64,000 nucleotides of DNA from Caballeronia concitans (GCF_001544615.1 NZ_FCNV02000008.1:186001-250000), one strand, 5' to 3'; shown: positions 1 to 9,251, numbered from the stretch's first letter. Program-made: numbers and translations. The notes: generated from the sequence alone by a model not told the origin.

Positions 1-1046
1 AAGCCGCGGAATTCGAGCGTCGCATGCGGGGCGCGTTACCCCCCAATTGGCGCGATGCCGCGCATGCGCTCGTACGCGATGCCGATCATGCAAGGCAGAA
101 CATCGCGACGCGCAAGGCGTCGCAGAACGCCATCGAAGGACTCGCGCGCGTGTTGCCCGAATTGCTCGGCGGGTCGGCGGACTTGACCGGATCGAATCTC
201 ACGCGATGGAAAGACGCGACCGACGTGACTGCATCGTCCGAACGCGGCAACTATCTTCACTACGGCGTGCGTGAGTTCGGCATGAGCGCGATGATGAACG
301 GCGTCGCATTGCATCGCGGCTATCTGCCGTTCGGCGGGACCTTCCTCACGTTCTCCGACTATTCGCGCAACGCGCTGCGCATGGCCGCGCTCATGAAGAC
401 GCGCACGGTGTTCGTCTTCACGCACGATTCGATCGGTCTCGGCGAAGACGGCCCCACGCATCAGCCGATAGAACATGCCGCGAGTCTGCGCCTCATTCCA
501 GGGCTCGACGTGTGGCGTCCATGCGATGCAGTAGAAACCGCGCAAGCGTGGGTCTGCGCGGTGGAGCATGACAGGCCGGCGTGTCTGCTGTTGTCGCGTC
601 AGAACCTGCCCTTCGTGCCGCGCGATGAGGCGCAGATCGACGGCATCGAGCGCGGCGGCTATGTGCTCGCGGATTGGCCCGGCGCATGCGAGCGTGATGC
701 GCGGCGCGTGGTGTTGATCGCGACGGGATCGGAAGTCGCGCTCGCGCTCACGGCCATCGAACCGCTGAAAAACGAGGGCATTCTTGCGCGCGTGGTGTCG
801 ATGCCATCGACCACCGTGTTCGATCGTCAATGTCACGCGTGGCGCGAGCGCGTGCTGCCCGAGGGCGTGCCGCGCGTGGCGATCGAAGCGGGCGTCACGG
901 CGTTCTGGCGGCAATACGTCGGATTGAAGGGCGGCGTGGTGGGCATCGACCGCTTCGGCGAATCGGCGCCCGCGAGCGAACTCTATGCGCATTTCGGCGT
1001 GACGGTTGCGGCCGTCATCGATGAAGCACGCCGCGTCGCGGCATGA
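1..1046 (+). CDS. tkt: Transketolase, C-terminal part (5' truncated by window edge)
   Basis: Transketolase is a thiamine-diphosphate enzyme that moves two-carbon ketol units between sugar phosphates in the pentose phosphate and Calvin cycles. The reading frame is open from the window edge, so the N-terminal TPP-binding half lies outside. About 347 residues are visible. The pyrimidine-binding domain is recognised by GLGEDGPTHQPIEH, and the C-terminal domain by ATGSEVALAL and by GIDRFGESAPASELYAHFG near the end. Only 21 bases separate it from the aldolase gene, so the two are probably one transcript. The pair order tkt-fba matches the tail of proteobacterial cbb operons, so cbbT is a possible name; that is inferred from context because RuBisCO and phosphoribulokinase are not visible. 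Confidence 0.95.
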   Translation, partial: AAEFERRMRGALPPNWRDAAHALVRDADHARQNIATRKASQNAIEGLARVLPELLGGSADLTGSNLTRWKDATDVTASSERGNYLHYGVREFGMSAMMNGVALHRGYLPFGGTFLTFSDYSRNALRMAALMKTRTVFVFTHDSIGLGEDGPTHQPIEHAASLRLIPGLDVWRPCDAVETAQAWVCAVEHDRPACLLLSRQNLPFVPRDEAQIDGIERGGYVLADWPGACERDARRVVLIATGSEVALALTAIEPLKNEGILARVVSMPSTTVFDRQCHAWRERVLPEGVPRVAIEAGVTAFWRQYVGLKGGVVGIDRFGESAPASELYAHFGVTVAAVIDEARRVAA

Positions 1047-1067
1047 AAGAGAGAACGGAGAACGACG

Positions 1068-2105
1068 ATGGCATTCATCGCATTGAGGCAACTGCTGGAC
1101 CACGCAGCGGAACACAGCTACGGCGTGCCCGCGTTCAACGTCAACAACATGGAGCAGGTCCACGCGATCATGCAGGCCGCCGAGGTCACGAAAAGCCCGG
1201 TGATCTTGCAGGCGTCGGCGGGCGCGCGCAAGTATGCGGGCGAGGCGTATTTGCGGCATCTGGTGCTCGCGGCGGTCGAGGCGCATCCGGACATTCCCGT
1301 GGTGCTGCATCAGGATCACGGCGCGAGTCCCGCCGTGTGCCAGCAGGCCATTCGTTCGGGCTTCACGTCGGTGATGATGGACGGCTCGCTCTTGCCCGAT
1401 CAAAAGACGCCCGCCGATTACGACTACAACGTGGACGTGAGCCGCCGCGTGGTGGATGCGGCGCATTCGGTCGGCGTGTCGGTGGAAGGCGAGCTTGGAT
1501 GCCTGGGGTCGCTCGAGACGGGACGCGCCGGTGAGGAAGACGGTGTCGGCGCAGAGGGCGCGCTGGGTCACGATCGCCTGCTGACCGATCCCTATGAAGC
1601 GCGCGCTTTCGTCGATGCAACCGGCATCGATGCGCTGGCAATAGCGATCGGCACGTCGCATGGCGCGTACAAGTTCAGCCGCGAGCCGACGGGCGATATT
1701 CTCGCGATCGACCGCATCGCCGAGATCCATGCGCGCATACCGGATACGCATCTCGTGATGCACGGGTCGTCGTCGGTGCCGCAGGAATGGCTCGATGTGA
1801 TCCGCGAATACGGCGGCGAGATTCCATCGACGTTCGGCGTGCCGGTCGCGGAGATTCAGCGCGGCATTGCGAATGGCGTGCGCAAAGTGAATATCGACAC
1901 GGACATACGCCTTGCGATGACCGGTGCGATGCGGCGCGCGATGGCGTCGGCGAAATCGGAGTTCGATCCACGGCACGCGTTGAAGGCGGCGACAGCGGCG
2001 GCGCGCGATCTGTGCATCGACCGGTTTCGCGCGTTCGGGTGTGAAGGGCAGGCGGAGCGGATCAGGCCAATGGCGATGGAGGCGATGGCGAAGCGGTATC
2101 GGTGA
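1068..2105 (+). CDS. fba: Class II fructose-1,6-bisphosphate aldolase (Calvin-cycle type)
   Basis: This zinc-dependent aldolase joins dihydroxyacetone phosphate and glyceraldehyde 3-phosphate to fructose 1,6-bisphosphate (or the reverse). The 345-residue product has the usual length of the Calvin-cycle subtype. Visible motifs are HQDHG with metal-binding His, [22 protein letters not shown] and NIDTD for the phosphate site. The start is supported by a GGAG ribosome site just upstream. It follows the transketolase gene by 21 bases. It is the last gene of that operon, because the next gene runs the other way and ends 8 bases beyond the stop. A housekeeping glycolytic role cannot be excluded, but the tkt neighbour favours cbbA. 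Confidence 0.95.
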   Translation: MAFIALRQLLDHAAEHSYGVPAFNVNNMEQVHAIMQAAEVTKSPVILQASAGARKYAGEAYLRHLVLAAVEAHPDIPVVLHQDHGASPAVCQQAIRSGFTSVMMDGSLLPDQKTPADYDYNVDVSRRVVDAAHSVGVSVEGELGCLGSLETGRAGEEDGVGAEGALGHDRLLTDPYEARAFVDATGIDALAIAIGTSHGAYKFSREPTGDILAIDRIAEIHARIPDTHLVMHGSSSVPQEWLDVIREYGGEIPSTFGVPVAEIQRGIANGVRKVNIDTDIRLAMTGAMRRAMASAKSEFDPRHALKAATAAARDLCIDRFRAFGCEGQAERIRPMAMEAMAKRYR

Positions 2106-2113
2106 GGAAGCGC

Positions 2114-2491
2114 TTACGCGGATAACGCGTCTTCCAGATACCCGGCAAGTTCGCGATCGGCAGTCAGGAACTTCAAGTCTTCCGTCAGCGCTTGCGCAAC
2201 GAGCAGCCGGTCGAACGGGTCACGGTGAAGATGCGGCAAGTGCCGTACGGCTCTGGCATGCGCGAGCCGTACGGGAAGCTCGATGAACGGGTGATGTTCC
2301 ACTTCGTCGATTGCGTATTCAGCGCGCGGCTCCAGCTTGCCGCGCGCAGCCTTGATGGACATTTCCCAGATGGTGGCCGTGCTGACGTACACCGTCTGCG
2401 CCTCCTCGATCGCGCGCCTGAGCCGAGGCGTCAGGCGGCGATCTTTGGAGACGCGCCAGATATAGACGTGGGTATCGAGCAATACACGCAT
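2114..2491 (-). CDS. VapC-like PIN-domain toxin
   Basis: The 125-residue protein is a PIN-domain ribonuclease of the VapC type, the toxin half of a type II toxin-antitoxin pair. The N-terminus MRVLLDTHVYIW carries the first conserved acidic residue of the fold, and STATIWEMSIKAARGKL is the typical second segment with its conserved Glu. A late Asp-rich segment (DPFDRLLVAQA, then LTADREL) supplies the remaining acidic residues. Its start codon overlaps the stop of the antitoxin gene by one base (TGATG), so translation is coupled. The RNA target cannot be told from sequence. Confidence 0.88.
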   Translation of the reverse strand: MRVLLDTHVYIWRVSKDRRLTPRLRRAIEEAQTVYVSTATIWEMSIKAARGKLEPRAEYAIDEVEHHPFIELPVRLAHARAVRHLPHLHRDPFDRLLVAQALTEDLKFLTADRELAGYLEDALSA

Positions 2492-2793
2492 CAGCGGCTC
2501 TCTACTCTGGCGGTGACGTCTTCGGGAAACAGCGGGCCGTAGAACTCTTCGATGATGTCGTCCGGCAGCGGTTTAAAGGCTTCGTCGTCGAACGCGCTCT
2601 CGTCCGCGGGATCGAACACGATAATCGATCCGCCCGCTTTATTGCCATGCTTGTCGACGAAGTTGCCTACTGACCGGACTTTTAGCAGTAACGTTGGATA
2701 TTCGCCGCCGATAGCCACGTCTTCGCCTTGCGCCACCATTTCGAGCACTTTATGTAAATCCTTCTGCGCTTCCTGAATAGTGAGAATATGCAT
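2491..2793 (-). CDS. Phd/YefM-like antitoxin
   Basis: This 100-residue acidic protein lies immediately upstream of the PIN toxin and overlaps it by one base, the standard antitoxin-first order. The N-terminal MHILTIQEAQKDLHKVLEMV segment resembles the Phd/YefM DNA-binding fold. The C-terminal half is rich in Asp and Glu (DPADESAFDDEAFKPLPDD) and would wrap around the toxin. Such antitoxins usually repress their own promoter, so the roughly 90-base gap before the next, divergent gene at 2883 is the likely operator; no clear palindrome was picked out. Identification rests mainly on order, size and charge. Confidence 0.75.
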   Translation of the reverse strand: MHILTIQEAQKDLHKVLEMVAQGEDVAIGGEYPTLLLKVRSVGNFVDKHGNKAGGSIIVFDPADESAFDDEAFKPLPDDIIEEFYGPLFPEDVTARVESR

Positions 2794-2882
2794 GAGTGAT
2801 CCTTATGAGTTGAAAGAGCCTTCATGCTAGCCGAGCCGACGGGAACCGCCAATATGCCAAACAGCCAATTGGGAGCTCTCTC

Positions 2883-3431
2883 ATGCCCACCGAATCTCCA
2901 GTCGCGGAACTGGGCGCGCTCGCACCCGCATTCACGCTTCCCGCGACGGACGGAAGCACCTGGTCGCTGGACTCACTCAAGCGCTCGAACGGCCTCGTGA
3001 TCGTCTTCATGTGCAATCACTGTCCGTATGTAAAAGCGACGCTTGCGCACCTCATCCGCGACGCCATCGATCTCGAGAAAATAAACATCGGCATGGCAGG
3101 CATCAATTCGAACGATGCAAGCATCTATACCGACGATTCCTTCGACCGCATGATTGCGTTCGCAGACGAATGGCGCTTGCCGTTTCCTTATCTTCACGAT
3201 GAATCGCAGGAAGTCGCGCGCGCATACGGCGCGGCGTGCACGCCCGAATGTTTCGGCTTCGACAAGAGCATGCGTTTGCGCTATCGCGGACGTATCGATG
3301 CATCGCGCAACGAGCCGTTAAACGACGCACGCCGCGACCTCTATGAAGCGATGCGCGCCATCGCCGACGGCCACGATCCCGAAGGCGAGCAATATCCCGC
3401 GCTAGGCTGCTCGATCAAATGGAAGCGTTAG
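2883..3431 (+). CDS. Thioredoxin-like / AhpC-TSA family protein
   Basis: The 182-residue protein belongs to the thioredoxin-fold group related to peroxiredoxins (PRX-like, alkyl hydroperoxide reductase/TSA). The active-site motif is FMCNHCPYVKA with Cys44 and Cys47, a CxxC pair typical of this subgroup rather than of classical peroxiredoxins. There is no signal peptide, so a cytoplasmic thiol-redox role is likely; the substrate is unknown. A GAGCTCTC-like purine-poor leader precedes the start. Its stop overlaps by four bases with the stop of the convergent dihydropteroate-synthase-like gene, so there is no room for a terminator between them. Confidence 0.85.
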   Translation: MPTESPVAELGALAPAFTLPATDGSTWSLDSLKRSNGLVIVFMCNHCPYVKATLAHLIRDAIDLEKINIGMAGINSNDASIYTDDSFDRMIAFADEWRLPFPYLHDESQEVARAYGAACTPECFGFDKSMRLRYRGRIDASRNEPLNDARRDLYEAMRAIADGHDPEGEQYPALGCSIKWKR

Positions 3432-4828
3432 CGCTTCTTCATCGTCGAACCGGGCGCATGCCACGCGGTGAGATCCTCTTGCGGCCGGTCCACCTCGCAT
3501 CCCCAATCGAGCGGCTGATCCTGATCGAAGCGCTTGCCGAGCTGCCACGCTATCTCCGCGCGCGCGAGCTGCACGCCCATGTAGAACGCATGACCGCCAT
3601 CGGCTTCGAGCTGCAATTGCGGATAAAGCGCGAACGGGTCCGTTTCCAGCCGATGCCCGTCGCGGTTATAGACGTGTATGCCTTCCGCCGAAACCTGCAC
3701 GCGAAAATTCGGATCGCGCACGGCGGCAGCGAGCGCGTCGATTTCATCGGCGCTATATGGAAACGGGCGCTTCGCATGCAGCGCGGACAGATCGCTGCTG
3801 ATGCCCTTCGGCAGCGTCTGCGTTTCGCGCGCGGCATGCATCACGCGACGCGCGACATCGGCTTCACGCACCGCCCGTCGCGCGTGCAAACTGACCGACG
3901 TCGTCAGCACCGCCGACACGCGCAACTCGGCGGCCATGCCGAGCAGCACCGCGTTGATGCCGCTCGTGTCCGCTTCGGTGAGTTCGGTGACGTTGCCCAC
4001 GCCCATCATGATCGCGATATCCGCATGACGCTCGCGCAAACTCACATAACGCGCGATGGAAGCGGCCAGGCCGAACGGAATCGGATCGAGAATGGGATCG
4101 GCGAGAAAGGGACGATTGCGCTTTCGCATGACGTCGATGGCCGCATCGAGCGACGCCGTATCGCGCGGCTCGCGCGGCACGAGGATCGGCGTGCACGCGG
4201 CTTCATCGGCGATCCATAGCGTATCGATGTTCAGGCTCATCAGATAATCCGCGCCCGCGCGCGCACCGCGCAAGAGCTCGTCATCGAGCATCGAATCCAC
4301 GCTCACGCGATAACCCTGTTCCTTCAACATCGCGACCGCATCTTCGAGATGCGGAAACGGCGTCTCGGGCAAACAGCCGATATCGATTACATCCGCGCCC
4401 TGGCTCGCATAATCGCGCGCGCGTGCGGCAATGCCGTCGAGGTCGAGACGCGGCGCATCGACGATCTCCGCGAAAATCTCCGTCTCGTAGCGCGATAAAT
4501 CCACATGACGTGCCTCGCGCCCGAAGAACTGCGGTAAGTCCTTCACTTCTTCGGGACCGCGTTCCACCTTCACGCCATAGTGTTCCGTGAGTGCATCGAG
4601 ATCGCCGCGGCATCGTCCCGGCACGATCATGCGGCTCGTGCCTTCGGTGAGCGGCAACGCAACGCGTCGGCGGATCATGTCGGCGGTCATCAGTCCCGCA
4701 ACCTGCAAGCCTATCTCGCGCACTTCCCATGTGAATGGCGACGCCGCGCTCACGGGCGCAATGCCTTCGAGCACGCGAAAAAGACTTTGCTCGGCAAGCC
4801 GGCCGGTCAGGAAGACGATGTGTTCCAT
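3428..4828 (-). CDS. DUF6513/dihydropteroate-synthase-like protein of the H4MPT cluster
   Basis: The 466-residue protein has an N-terminal domain starting MEHIVFLTGRLAE (the domain I know as DUF6513), then a TIM-barrel segment from about residue 125 that resembles dihydropteroate synthase (GADVIDIGCLPE, YRVSVDS, and RPFLADPILDPIPFG). In bacteria and archaea that make methanopterin this protein travels with the pathway genes and is suspected to act in a pterin condensation step; the exact reaction is not shown by sequence. It is the last gene of a three-gene minus-strand unit: its start lies 22 bases inside the end of dmrB, which implies coupled translation. The C-terminal 100 residues are not recognised. 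Confidence 0.8.
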   Translation of the reverse strand: MEHIVFLTGRLAEQSLFRVLEGIAPVSAASPFTWEVREIGLQVAGLMTADMIRRRVALPLTEGTSRMIVPGRCRGDLDALTEHYGVKVERGPEEVKDLPQFFGREARHVDLSRYETEIFAEIVDAPRLDLDGIAARARDYASQGADVIDIGCLPETPFPHLEDAVAMLKEQGYRVSVDSMLDDELLRGARAGADYLMSLNIDTLWIADEAACTPILVPREPRDTASLDAAIDVMRKRNRPFLADPILDPIPFGLAASIARYVSLRERHADIAIMMGVGNVTELTEADTSGINAVLLGMAAELRVSAVLTTSVSLHARRAVREADVARRVMHAARETQTLPKGISSDLSALHAKRPFPYSADEIDALAAAVRDPNFRVQVSAEGIHVYNRDGHRLETDPFALYPQLQLEADGGHAFYMGVQLARAEIAWQLGKRFDQDQPLDWGCEVDRPQEDLTAWHAPGSTMKKR

Positions 4829-5406
4829 GCGAGCCTGAGTTGCACGAGCCGTCGATCGAGCGCGGCGCGCAGGTCATCGAGCGTATAGGCGACGGTCGTA
4901 TGTTCGATGCGCGCGAGCCGCTCGACGTTCTCGAATTCGATCGCGCGCGGCCGCACTTCGACCCATTCGTGCGGCGTCTGCGTGATGACGGAGGGCGCCG
5001 TATCGCATGCGAAGACGATGCCCGGGACGCATTGCTTGCCCGCTTGCGCGAAGAGATTCGTGGGCAGCGTATCGGAGATGCCGAACGCGCACTTCGCGAC
5101 GGTGTTGCTCGTCGCGGGCGCGATCACCACGGTGTGATAGTCGCCGTTATACAGCATGCCCACAGGCACGCTGCTCGCGCTGTTGTCGCGAAAGACCTTG
5201 AAGTGCTCACGCAGTTTATTGATGGGCCATCCGTAGAGCGGCAGCACTTCCTCGCCCGCCGATGACAGGAACAGATCGCAGCCCGGCAGGCGCAATGCAA
5301 GGTCGATCGATTCCTCGATCATGTGACCGGACCCCGTCACGCACCATGCGAAGCGCGCATCGGGCTTGAATTCATCGAGCCGGCGGGCGGGCGTCGGCTG
5401 CGTCAT
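4807..5406 (-). CDS. dmrB: Dihydromethanopterin reductase, flavoprotein (DmrB-like)
   Basis: DmrB reduces dihydromethanopterin to H4MPT using flavin, the last step of cofactor synthesis; the enzyme from Burkholderia xenovorans was characterised structurally as a flavin-containing protein cage. This 199-residue protein has the flavoprotein fold expected: CVTGSGHMIEES near the N-terminus binds the phosphate, and VVIAPATSNTVAKCAFGISD matches the flavin-binding PATxNT motif of the Dfp/archaeal flavoprotein family. Its start overlaps the regulator stop by four bases (ATGA) and its end overlaps the next gene by 22. Assignment to DmrB rather than to another flavoprotein rests on the motif plus location in the H4MPT block. 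Confidence 0.78.
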   Translation of the reverse strand: MTQPTPARRLDEFKPDARFAWCVTGSGHMIEESIDLALRLPGCDLFLSSAGEEVLPLYGWPINKLREHFKVFRDNSASSVPVGMLYNGDYHTVVIAPATSNTVAKCAFGISDTLPTNLFAQAGKQCVPGIVFACDTAPSVITQTPHEWVEVRPRAIEFENVERLARIEHTTVAYTLDDLRAALDRRLVQLRLAWNTSSS

Positions 5407-7433
5407 GCGTCGTTGGGCGCGGACGAATCATGCGACAGCCGTATATGCAGCCGATGCATCTTGCGATACAGCGTATTGCGGCTGATGCCGAGCACCTTCG
5501 CGACATTGCTCACGTTCCAGCGATGTTCGTCGAGCAGCAGCAGAACGGTCTCGCGCTCCTTGACCTGGATCGCGTTGAGCGCGCTCATTTGAGCATCGTC
5601 GGTGAGATGCGCAAGCGGCGCCGGCTGCGGGGATGGCGTGGCGCTCATCGCGCGCGCCGACGCACCGTTCAATATTTCCGGCGGCAGATGCGCGCAACGA
5701 ATCTCGGGGCCGTCGCATAGCGCGATGGCCATTTGCAGCACATGCCGCAGTTGCCGGATATTGCCGGGCCACGGATAGTTGAGCAGCGCTTGCCGCGCTT
5801 CGGCGCTCAACGTGGGCGGGTCTTCGCATTCCGTTTCGAGAATATGACCGATGAGCGCGAGCGCATCGGCACGTTCGCGCAACGGCGGCAGATTGATCTC
5901 GATACCGTTGAGCCGATAGTAAAGATCCTCGCGGAACATGCCGTTCTGCACGAGTTCGATGAGATTGCGGTGACTCGCGCTGATCAGCTGAAAGTCCACC
6001 TTCACGGTAGTTTCGGCACCGAGCGGCGTGACCTCGTGTTCTTCGAGCACGCGCAAGAGACGCGCTTGCAGCGTGAGCGGCATGTCGCCGATCTCATCGA
6101 GAAAGAGCGTGCCGCCGTTGGCCTGCACGATCTTGCCACGCCGTCCTTCACGCTGCGCGCCGGTGAACGCGCCCGCGCGATAGCCGAACAACTCACTCTC
6201 GATCAGATTCTCCGGCAACGACGCGCAATTCACCGCGACGAACGCACCGCTTCCGTTCGGGCTGATGCTATGCAGCGCATTGGCGAACACTTCCTTGCCG
6301 GTGCCCGTCTGTCCGCGCAGGATGATCGGGATCTTGCGTTGAATGACACGCGCGGCAAGCTGAATTTGCGAAGCCATGCGCGGATCGCCGAACTCCAGAT
6401 GCGAGAGCTTGTCGAGCCGCCCTTGGCCCGCCGTATCGCGCGTCTCTTTGCGGCTGGGCTTGGCGCGCGAATCGTTCATCAGGATGCGGGTGCCGCTATT
6501 CGCCGCTTCGCGCGGCGTCTGTGCAGTGAGAAAGAAACGACTGTTCGCTTTCGCGCTATACACGGTCACCGGATGAAACGAGCCACGAATGCTGCGCGCA
6601 ATCATGTCTTCGAGCGTAGCGTTGAACGCTTCCTCGATACGCTTGCCGCACAGTTCAGCGGGCGAGCGCAGGTCGAGCTGAAACAATGCGCTGCGGCTCG
6701 CGGCGAGCACGATGCCTTCATCGCTCACGGCGAGTTTGCCCGCGTGCAGCGTGCCGACGAATTCCGGCCGGCTATGAAAGTGGATCATGTTCGCGTGCCG
6801 ATAGCGCGCATCGATCAGACGATTTTCGATCATCTGCCGCGACATGCCGACGAGCACCAGCGAATGCTGCTGCAACAGCTTCGAGCGGCTCGTGACGTCG
6901 AGTACGCCGACGACCCCGCCGCGTTCGTCGAAAATCGGCGCGGCGGAACAGGTGAGGGACGTATAGCGCGGATAAAAGTGCTCGTGCTGACATACGGCGA
7001 TGCAGTCGCGCTCGATCAGGCATGTGCCCATGCCGTTCGTGCCGGCTTCGCGTTCGCTCCAGAGTGCGCCGACGCGCAGGCCATCGGCGGCGACGGCTTC
7101 GCCGAACGGCACCGACGACACCTGATGCACGATGACGCCGTCCGAATCGACGAGTACGACCGCGAGTTCGGGGTCCGCGAGTTGCTGATACAGCGTGGTC
7201 ATCTCGAGCTTCGAACACGCGATGAGATCGCTCGCAGCCTCGCGACGCTCAGTGAGTTCGCGTTGCGTGAGCACGGGCGGCATCACGAAACGGCCAGGGT
7301 CGAGATGGAATTCGGTGAGGCAGCGCGTCCACGATTGGGCGACCGAGTCACTCGCACGCCGCGAAGCCAGCGGGTTATTGACGATGTTCAGCACTTCCCG
7401 GACATGCGTATCTACGTCAGCAAGCGACGACAT
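5403..7433 (-). CDS. Sigma-54-dependent activator, GAF / AAA+ / Fis (AcoR-like)
   Basis: This 676-residue bacterial enhancer-binding protein activates RNA polymerase carrying sigma-54. An N-terminal sensory region with a GAF-like segment (about residues 70-215) is followed by a linker and the AAA+ domain with Walker A GQTGTGKE (374-381), the sigma-54 contact loop GAFTGA (421-426) and Walker B GGTLFLDEIG (440-449). A Fis-type helix-turn-helix ends the protein (WNVSNVAKVLGISRNTLYRKM, about 639-659). The order resembles AcoR-type regulators, which often sense small alcohol or aldehyde metabolites; the ligand here is unknown. It is the first gene of a unit with dmrB. Candidate -24/-12 promoters before fae and xoxF make it a good candidate regulator of formaldehyde oxidation (inference). 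Confidence 0.95.
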   Translation of the reverse strand: MSSLADVDTHVREVLNIVNNPLASRRASDSVAQSWTRCLTEFHLDPGRFVMPPVLTQRELTERREAASDLIACSKLEMTTLYQQLADPELAVVLVDSDGVIVHQVSSVPFGEAVAADGLRVGALWSEREAGTNGMGTCLIERDCIAVCQHEHFYPRYTSLTCSAAPIFDERGGVVGVLDVTSRSKLLQQHSLVLVGMSRQMIENRLIDARYRHANMIHFHSRPEFVGTLHAGKLAVSDEGIVLAASRSALFQLDLRSPAELCGKRIEEAFNATLEDMIARSIRGSFHPVTVYSAKANSRFFLTAQTPREAANSGTRILMNDSRAKPSRKETRDTAGQGRLDKLSHLEFGDPRMASQIQLAARVIQRKIPIILRGQTGTGKEVFANALHSISPNGSGAFVAVNCASLPENLIESELFGYRAGAFTGAQREGRRGKIVQANGGTLFLDEIGDMPLTLQARLLRVLEEHEVTPLGAETTVKVDFQLISASHRNLIELVQNGMFREDLYYRLNGIEINLPPLRERADALALIGHILETECEDPPTLSAEARQALLNYPWPGNIRQLRHVLQMAIALCDGPEIRCAHLPPEILNGASARAMSATPSPQPAPLAHLTDDAQMSALNAIQVKERETVLLLLDEHRWNVSNVAKVLGISRNTLYRKMHRLHIRLSHDSSAPNDA

Positions 7434-7772
7434 GAGGGCGTGTCTCCGTGGCGCCGCGTTCCGGTTGCGCGTCCCGCGCAGTCAGCCGACGCCGAATCTG
7501 TTGTGATATTCACTGGCGCCGCGGCTCGCGTGCGAATGCCGTCGTGTCTTGCGTGCTGTTGCTGCCTGCCGCACGCGTGCGCGCCTCGTAGCCGGGCTTA
7601 TGCCTCCGTTCAGGACCCCGGTTCTCAAAAACTGTACATCCTATGACGCGCAGGTTCAATAAGTAGTCGCATAGAGACGGCATTTGCGCCCGTTTTTTGC
7701 TTGTCATGATGGCTTAAACCCTTACGGATTCCTTTAGCGCTTCAGCGCGAAATAATTGGCGAGGTCATACAC
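7434..7772. other. 339-base divergent intergenic region
   Basis: No gene is supported here. It separates the divergent sigma-54 activator gene and folB and must hold both promoters. Short open frames in it lack ribosome sites and recognisable products. A T-run at about 7694-7699 and TTGTCA near 7701 are weak promoter-like elements. I found no GG-N10-GC sigma-54 site. Confidence 0.6.
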
Positions 7773-8243
7773 ATGGGCCGATTCGATCCGATCCGCGAAG
7801 CCGTTGGCGACGCCTTCACCGAAGAGCACAACGCGCCGATGGATATCGTTTATATCGAAGGACTCACGGGACAAACGGTGATCGGCATCGACAAGAGTGA
7901 GTTGCACGATGCGCAAACCGTGCGCATGAGCCTCATGATCGGCACGCCGTCGCTACGCGCATGCACGACGGATCACATCGACGACACCATCAATTACGCG
8001 GCGGTGCGCGAGGCCATTCACGCGCTGCTTGCATCGCACCGCGTGCAATTGCTCGAGGCGCTCGCGGAGCGCATCGCGCAAATGGTGATTGCGGAATTCG
8101 GCGCGCACTGGGTGAAGATCACGCTCGCGAAGCCCGCCAAGTTCGATGACGTCGATGCGGTCGGCGTGGTGATCGAGCGCCGGCGTTCGTGGTCCGCCAC
8201 GCCGGGCCTCGGCTGGATCGGGCGCGGATATGTACCGCAATAA
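7773..8243 (+). CDS. folB: Dihydroneopterin aldolase (FolB family)
   Basis: FolB cleaves 7,8-dihydroneopterin to 6-hydroxymethyl-dihydropterin, an early step shared by folate and methanopterin synthesis. The 156-residue protein shows the family core: MDIVYIEGLTGQTVIGI, then RMSLMIGTPSLRACTTDHIDDTINYAAV with the substrate-site Glu/Asp and Tyr region, and the C-terminal VKITLAKPAKFDDVDAVGVVIERR. It is about 30 residues longer than the Escherichia coli enzyme because of an N-terminal extension; a start at the internal Met (residue 23-24) is possible, but a GAGG site supports the longer form. It sits alone on the plus strand inside a minus-strand H4MPT block, which suggests a methanopterin-dedicated copy. 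Confidence 0.9.
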   Translation: MGRFDPIREAVGDAFTEEHNAPMDIVYIEGLTGQTVIGIDKSELHDAQTVRMSLMIGTPSLRACTTDHIDDTINYAAVREAIHALLASHRVQLLEALAERIAQMVIAEFGAHWVKITLAKPAKFDDVDAVGVVIERRRSWSATPGLGWIGRGYVPQ

Positions 8244-8273
8244 GGTACCGCAGTGAAGCGCCAATGAAGCGGC

Positions 8274-8654
8274 CTATTTCCCCGTCGATGTACGCTGCAC
8301 GATGCCGCAAGCCTTGAAGGCATCACGCTGAAGGTCACGGAATTTCTTGGTCTGCGCCTTCGCGCGATCCACTCGAAATTCCGCACCGCCTTCGCCGCCG
8401 AGCGTGGCGTATTTGGAGAACGTCGACTGTTCGACGTAGTCGTCGTAATTGAGCACTTGCGCGATCTTGTCGATTGCGCACGAGCACTTATAGACGTTCA
8501 CGAAGTCATGTCCGTTGTCGTCCATGCAGCTCAACACGTATTCGACGCGGCCTTCCGTCGGATAGTCATGCCCTTGCGCCGGCGCGCCGAATGACAGCGG
8601 CGAGATGAGTGCGAGCGCGGCCAGCATCGCGAGCGCGCGGCAACGTGGGATCAT
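8274..8654 (-). CDS. Small secreted Cys-containing protein next to fae
   Basis: I do not recognise a named family. Choosing the Met at 8654, with a GCGAGG ribosome site upstream, gives 126 residues and a good signal peptide (MIPRCRALAMLAALALISP, cleavage near SFGAPAQG). The mature part holds four Cys residues (SCMDD, YKCSCAID, KACGI), suggesting disulphides or a redox or metal role in the periplasm. The sequence has no CxxCH haem site. It follows fae by 87 bases on the same strand and is probably cotranscribed. A role linked to periplasmic methanol or formaldehyde oxidation is only inferred from position. An earlier Met at 8732 would bury the signal peptide and is unlikely. Confidence 0.72.
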   Translation of the reverse strand: MIPRCRALAMLAALALISPLSFGAPAQGHDYPTEGRVEYVLSCMDDNGHDFVNVYKCSCAIDKIAQVLNYDDYVEQSTFSKYATLGGEGGAEFRVDRAKAQTKKFRDLQRDAFKACGIVQRTSTGK

Positions 8655-8741
8655 TCGGTGAACCTCGCTTGGTCGTTGCATACGTCGATGATGAGCGGCC
8701 GATGCTTCTGCGGTGCACCGGCCGTTTGACACGTTACATCA

Positions 8742-9251
8742 TCACGCCGGCGCGAAAGGATGCGCGACGGAACCCTTTCTCGCTACCACGTCCGATGCCT
8801 TTGGTTCGCCCGCGACCGCACGCTTGATCGACTCCTTCGTGGCCTGATAGTTGAACTCCTGAATCTTCTTGTCGTCGGACGCTTCCCAGTGAATGAACAC
8901 GCCGACGCAGATGAACAGGTCGTCGGCTTCGTCCGCTGGAATGGTGCCGTCCTCGACGCAATCCGCCACGGCCAGCGCCACCGCATGCTGTGCAGGGCCG
9001 AACATCTGTACGGCCTGTTTCGCTCCCTTGATGGTCACCTTGTTGAAGAGAATCGTGTTCGGCTTCGTGATGAGATTCGGTGCGACCACAGCCAACAATG
9101 ACGTGAAGCCGTCCTTGTTGTTCGTGAGTGCGTTGCAGAACGCCGTTTCGGCAGCGGAACCTCGCGGTCCGATGATCAAGTCGATGTGTGCGACCTCGTT
9201 GCCCTCGCCGACCAGCGACTCTCCTATCATGACGCGGTTGATCTTGGCCAT
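8742..9251 (-). CDS. fae: Formaldehyde-activating enzyme
   Basis: Fae condenses formaldehyde with H4MPT to methylene-H4MPT, the entry reaction of the pathway, in the cytoplasm. The 169-residue product has normal length. It starts [17 protein letters not shown] and carries the conserved catalytic His in [11 protein letters not shown] (His22). [17 protein letters not shown] and the [12 protein letters not shown] segment are also typical of the family. The start at 9251 is set by a strong GGAGG site; longer forms upstream are not plausible. A 190-base gap separates it from the preceding CitG-like gene, enough for its own promoter, and a sigma-54-like site lies in that gap at 9395-9410. Confidence 0.97.
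   Translation of the reverse strand: MAKINRVMIGESLVGEGNEVAHIDLIIGPRGSAAETAFCNALTNNKDGFTSLLAVVAPNLITKPNTILFNKVTIKGAKQAVQMFGPAQHAVALAVADCVEDGTIPADEADDLFICVGVFIHWEASDDKKIQEFNYQATKESIKRAVAGEPKASDVVARKGSVAHPFAPA

Noticed and set aside
36-1976. 646-codon open frame on the minus strand
   Set aside because: Antisense to tkt and fba and lacking any family motif.
7510-7530. GG-rich segment tested as a sigma-54 promoter of folB
   Set aside because: Spacing between GG and GC is wrong, and the sequence is simply GC-rich.
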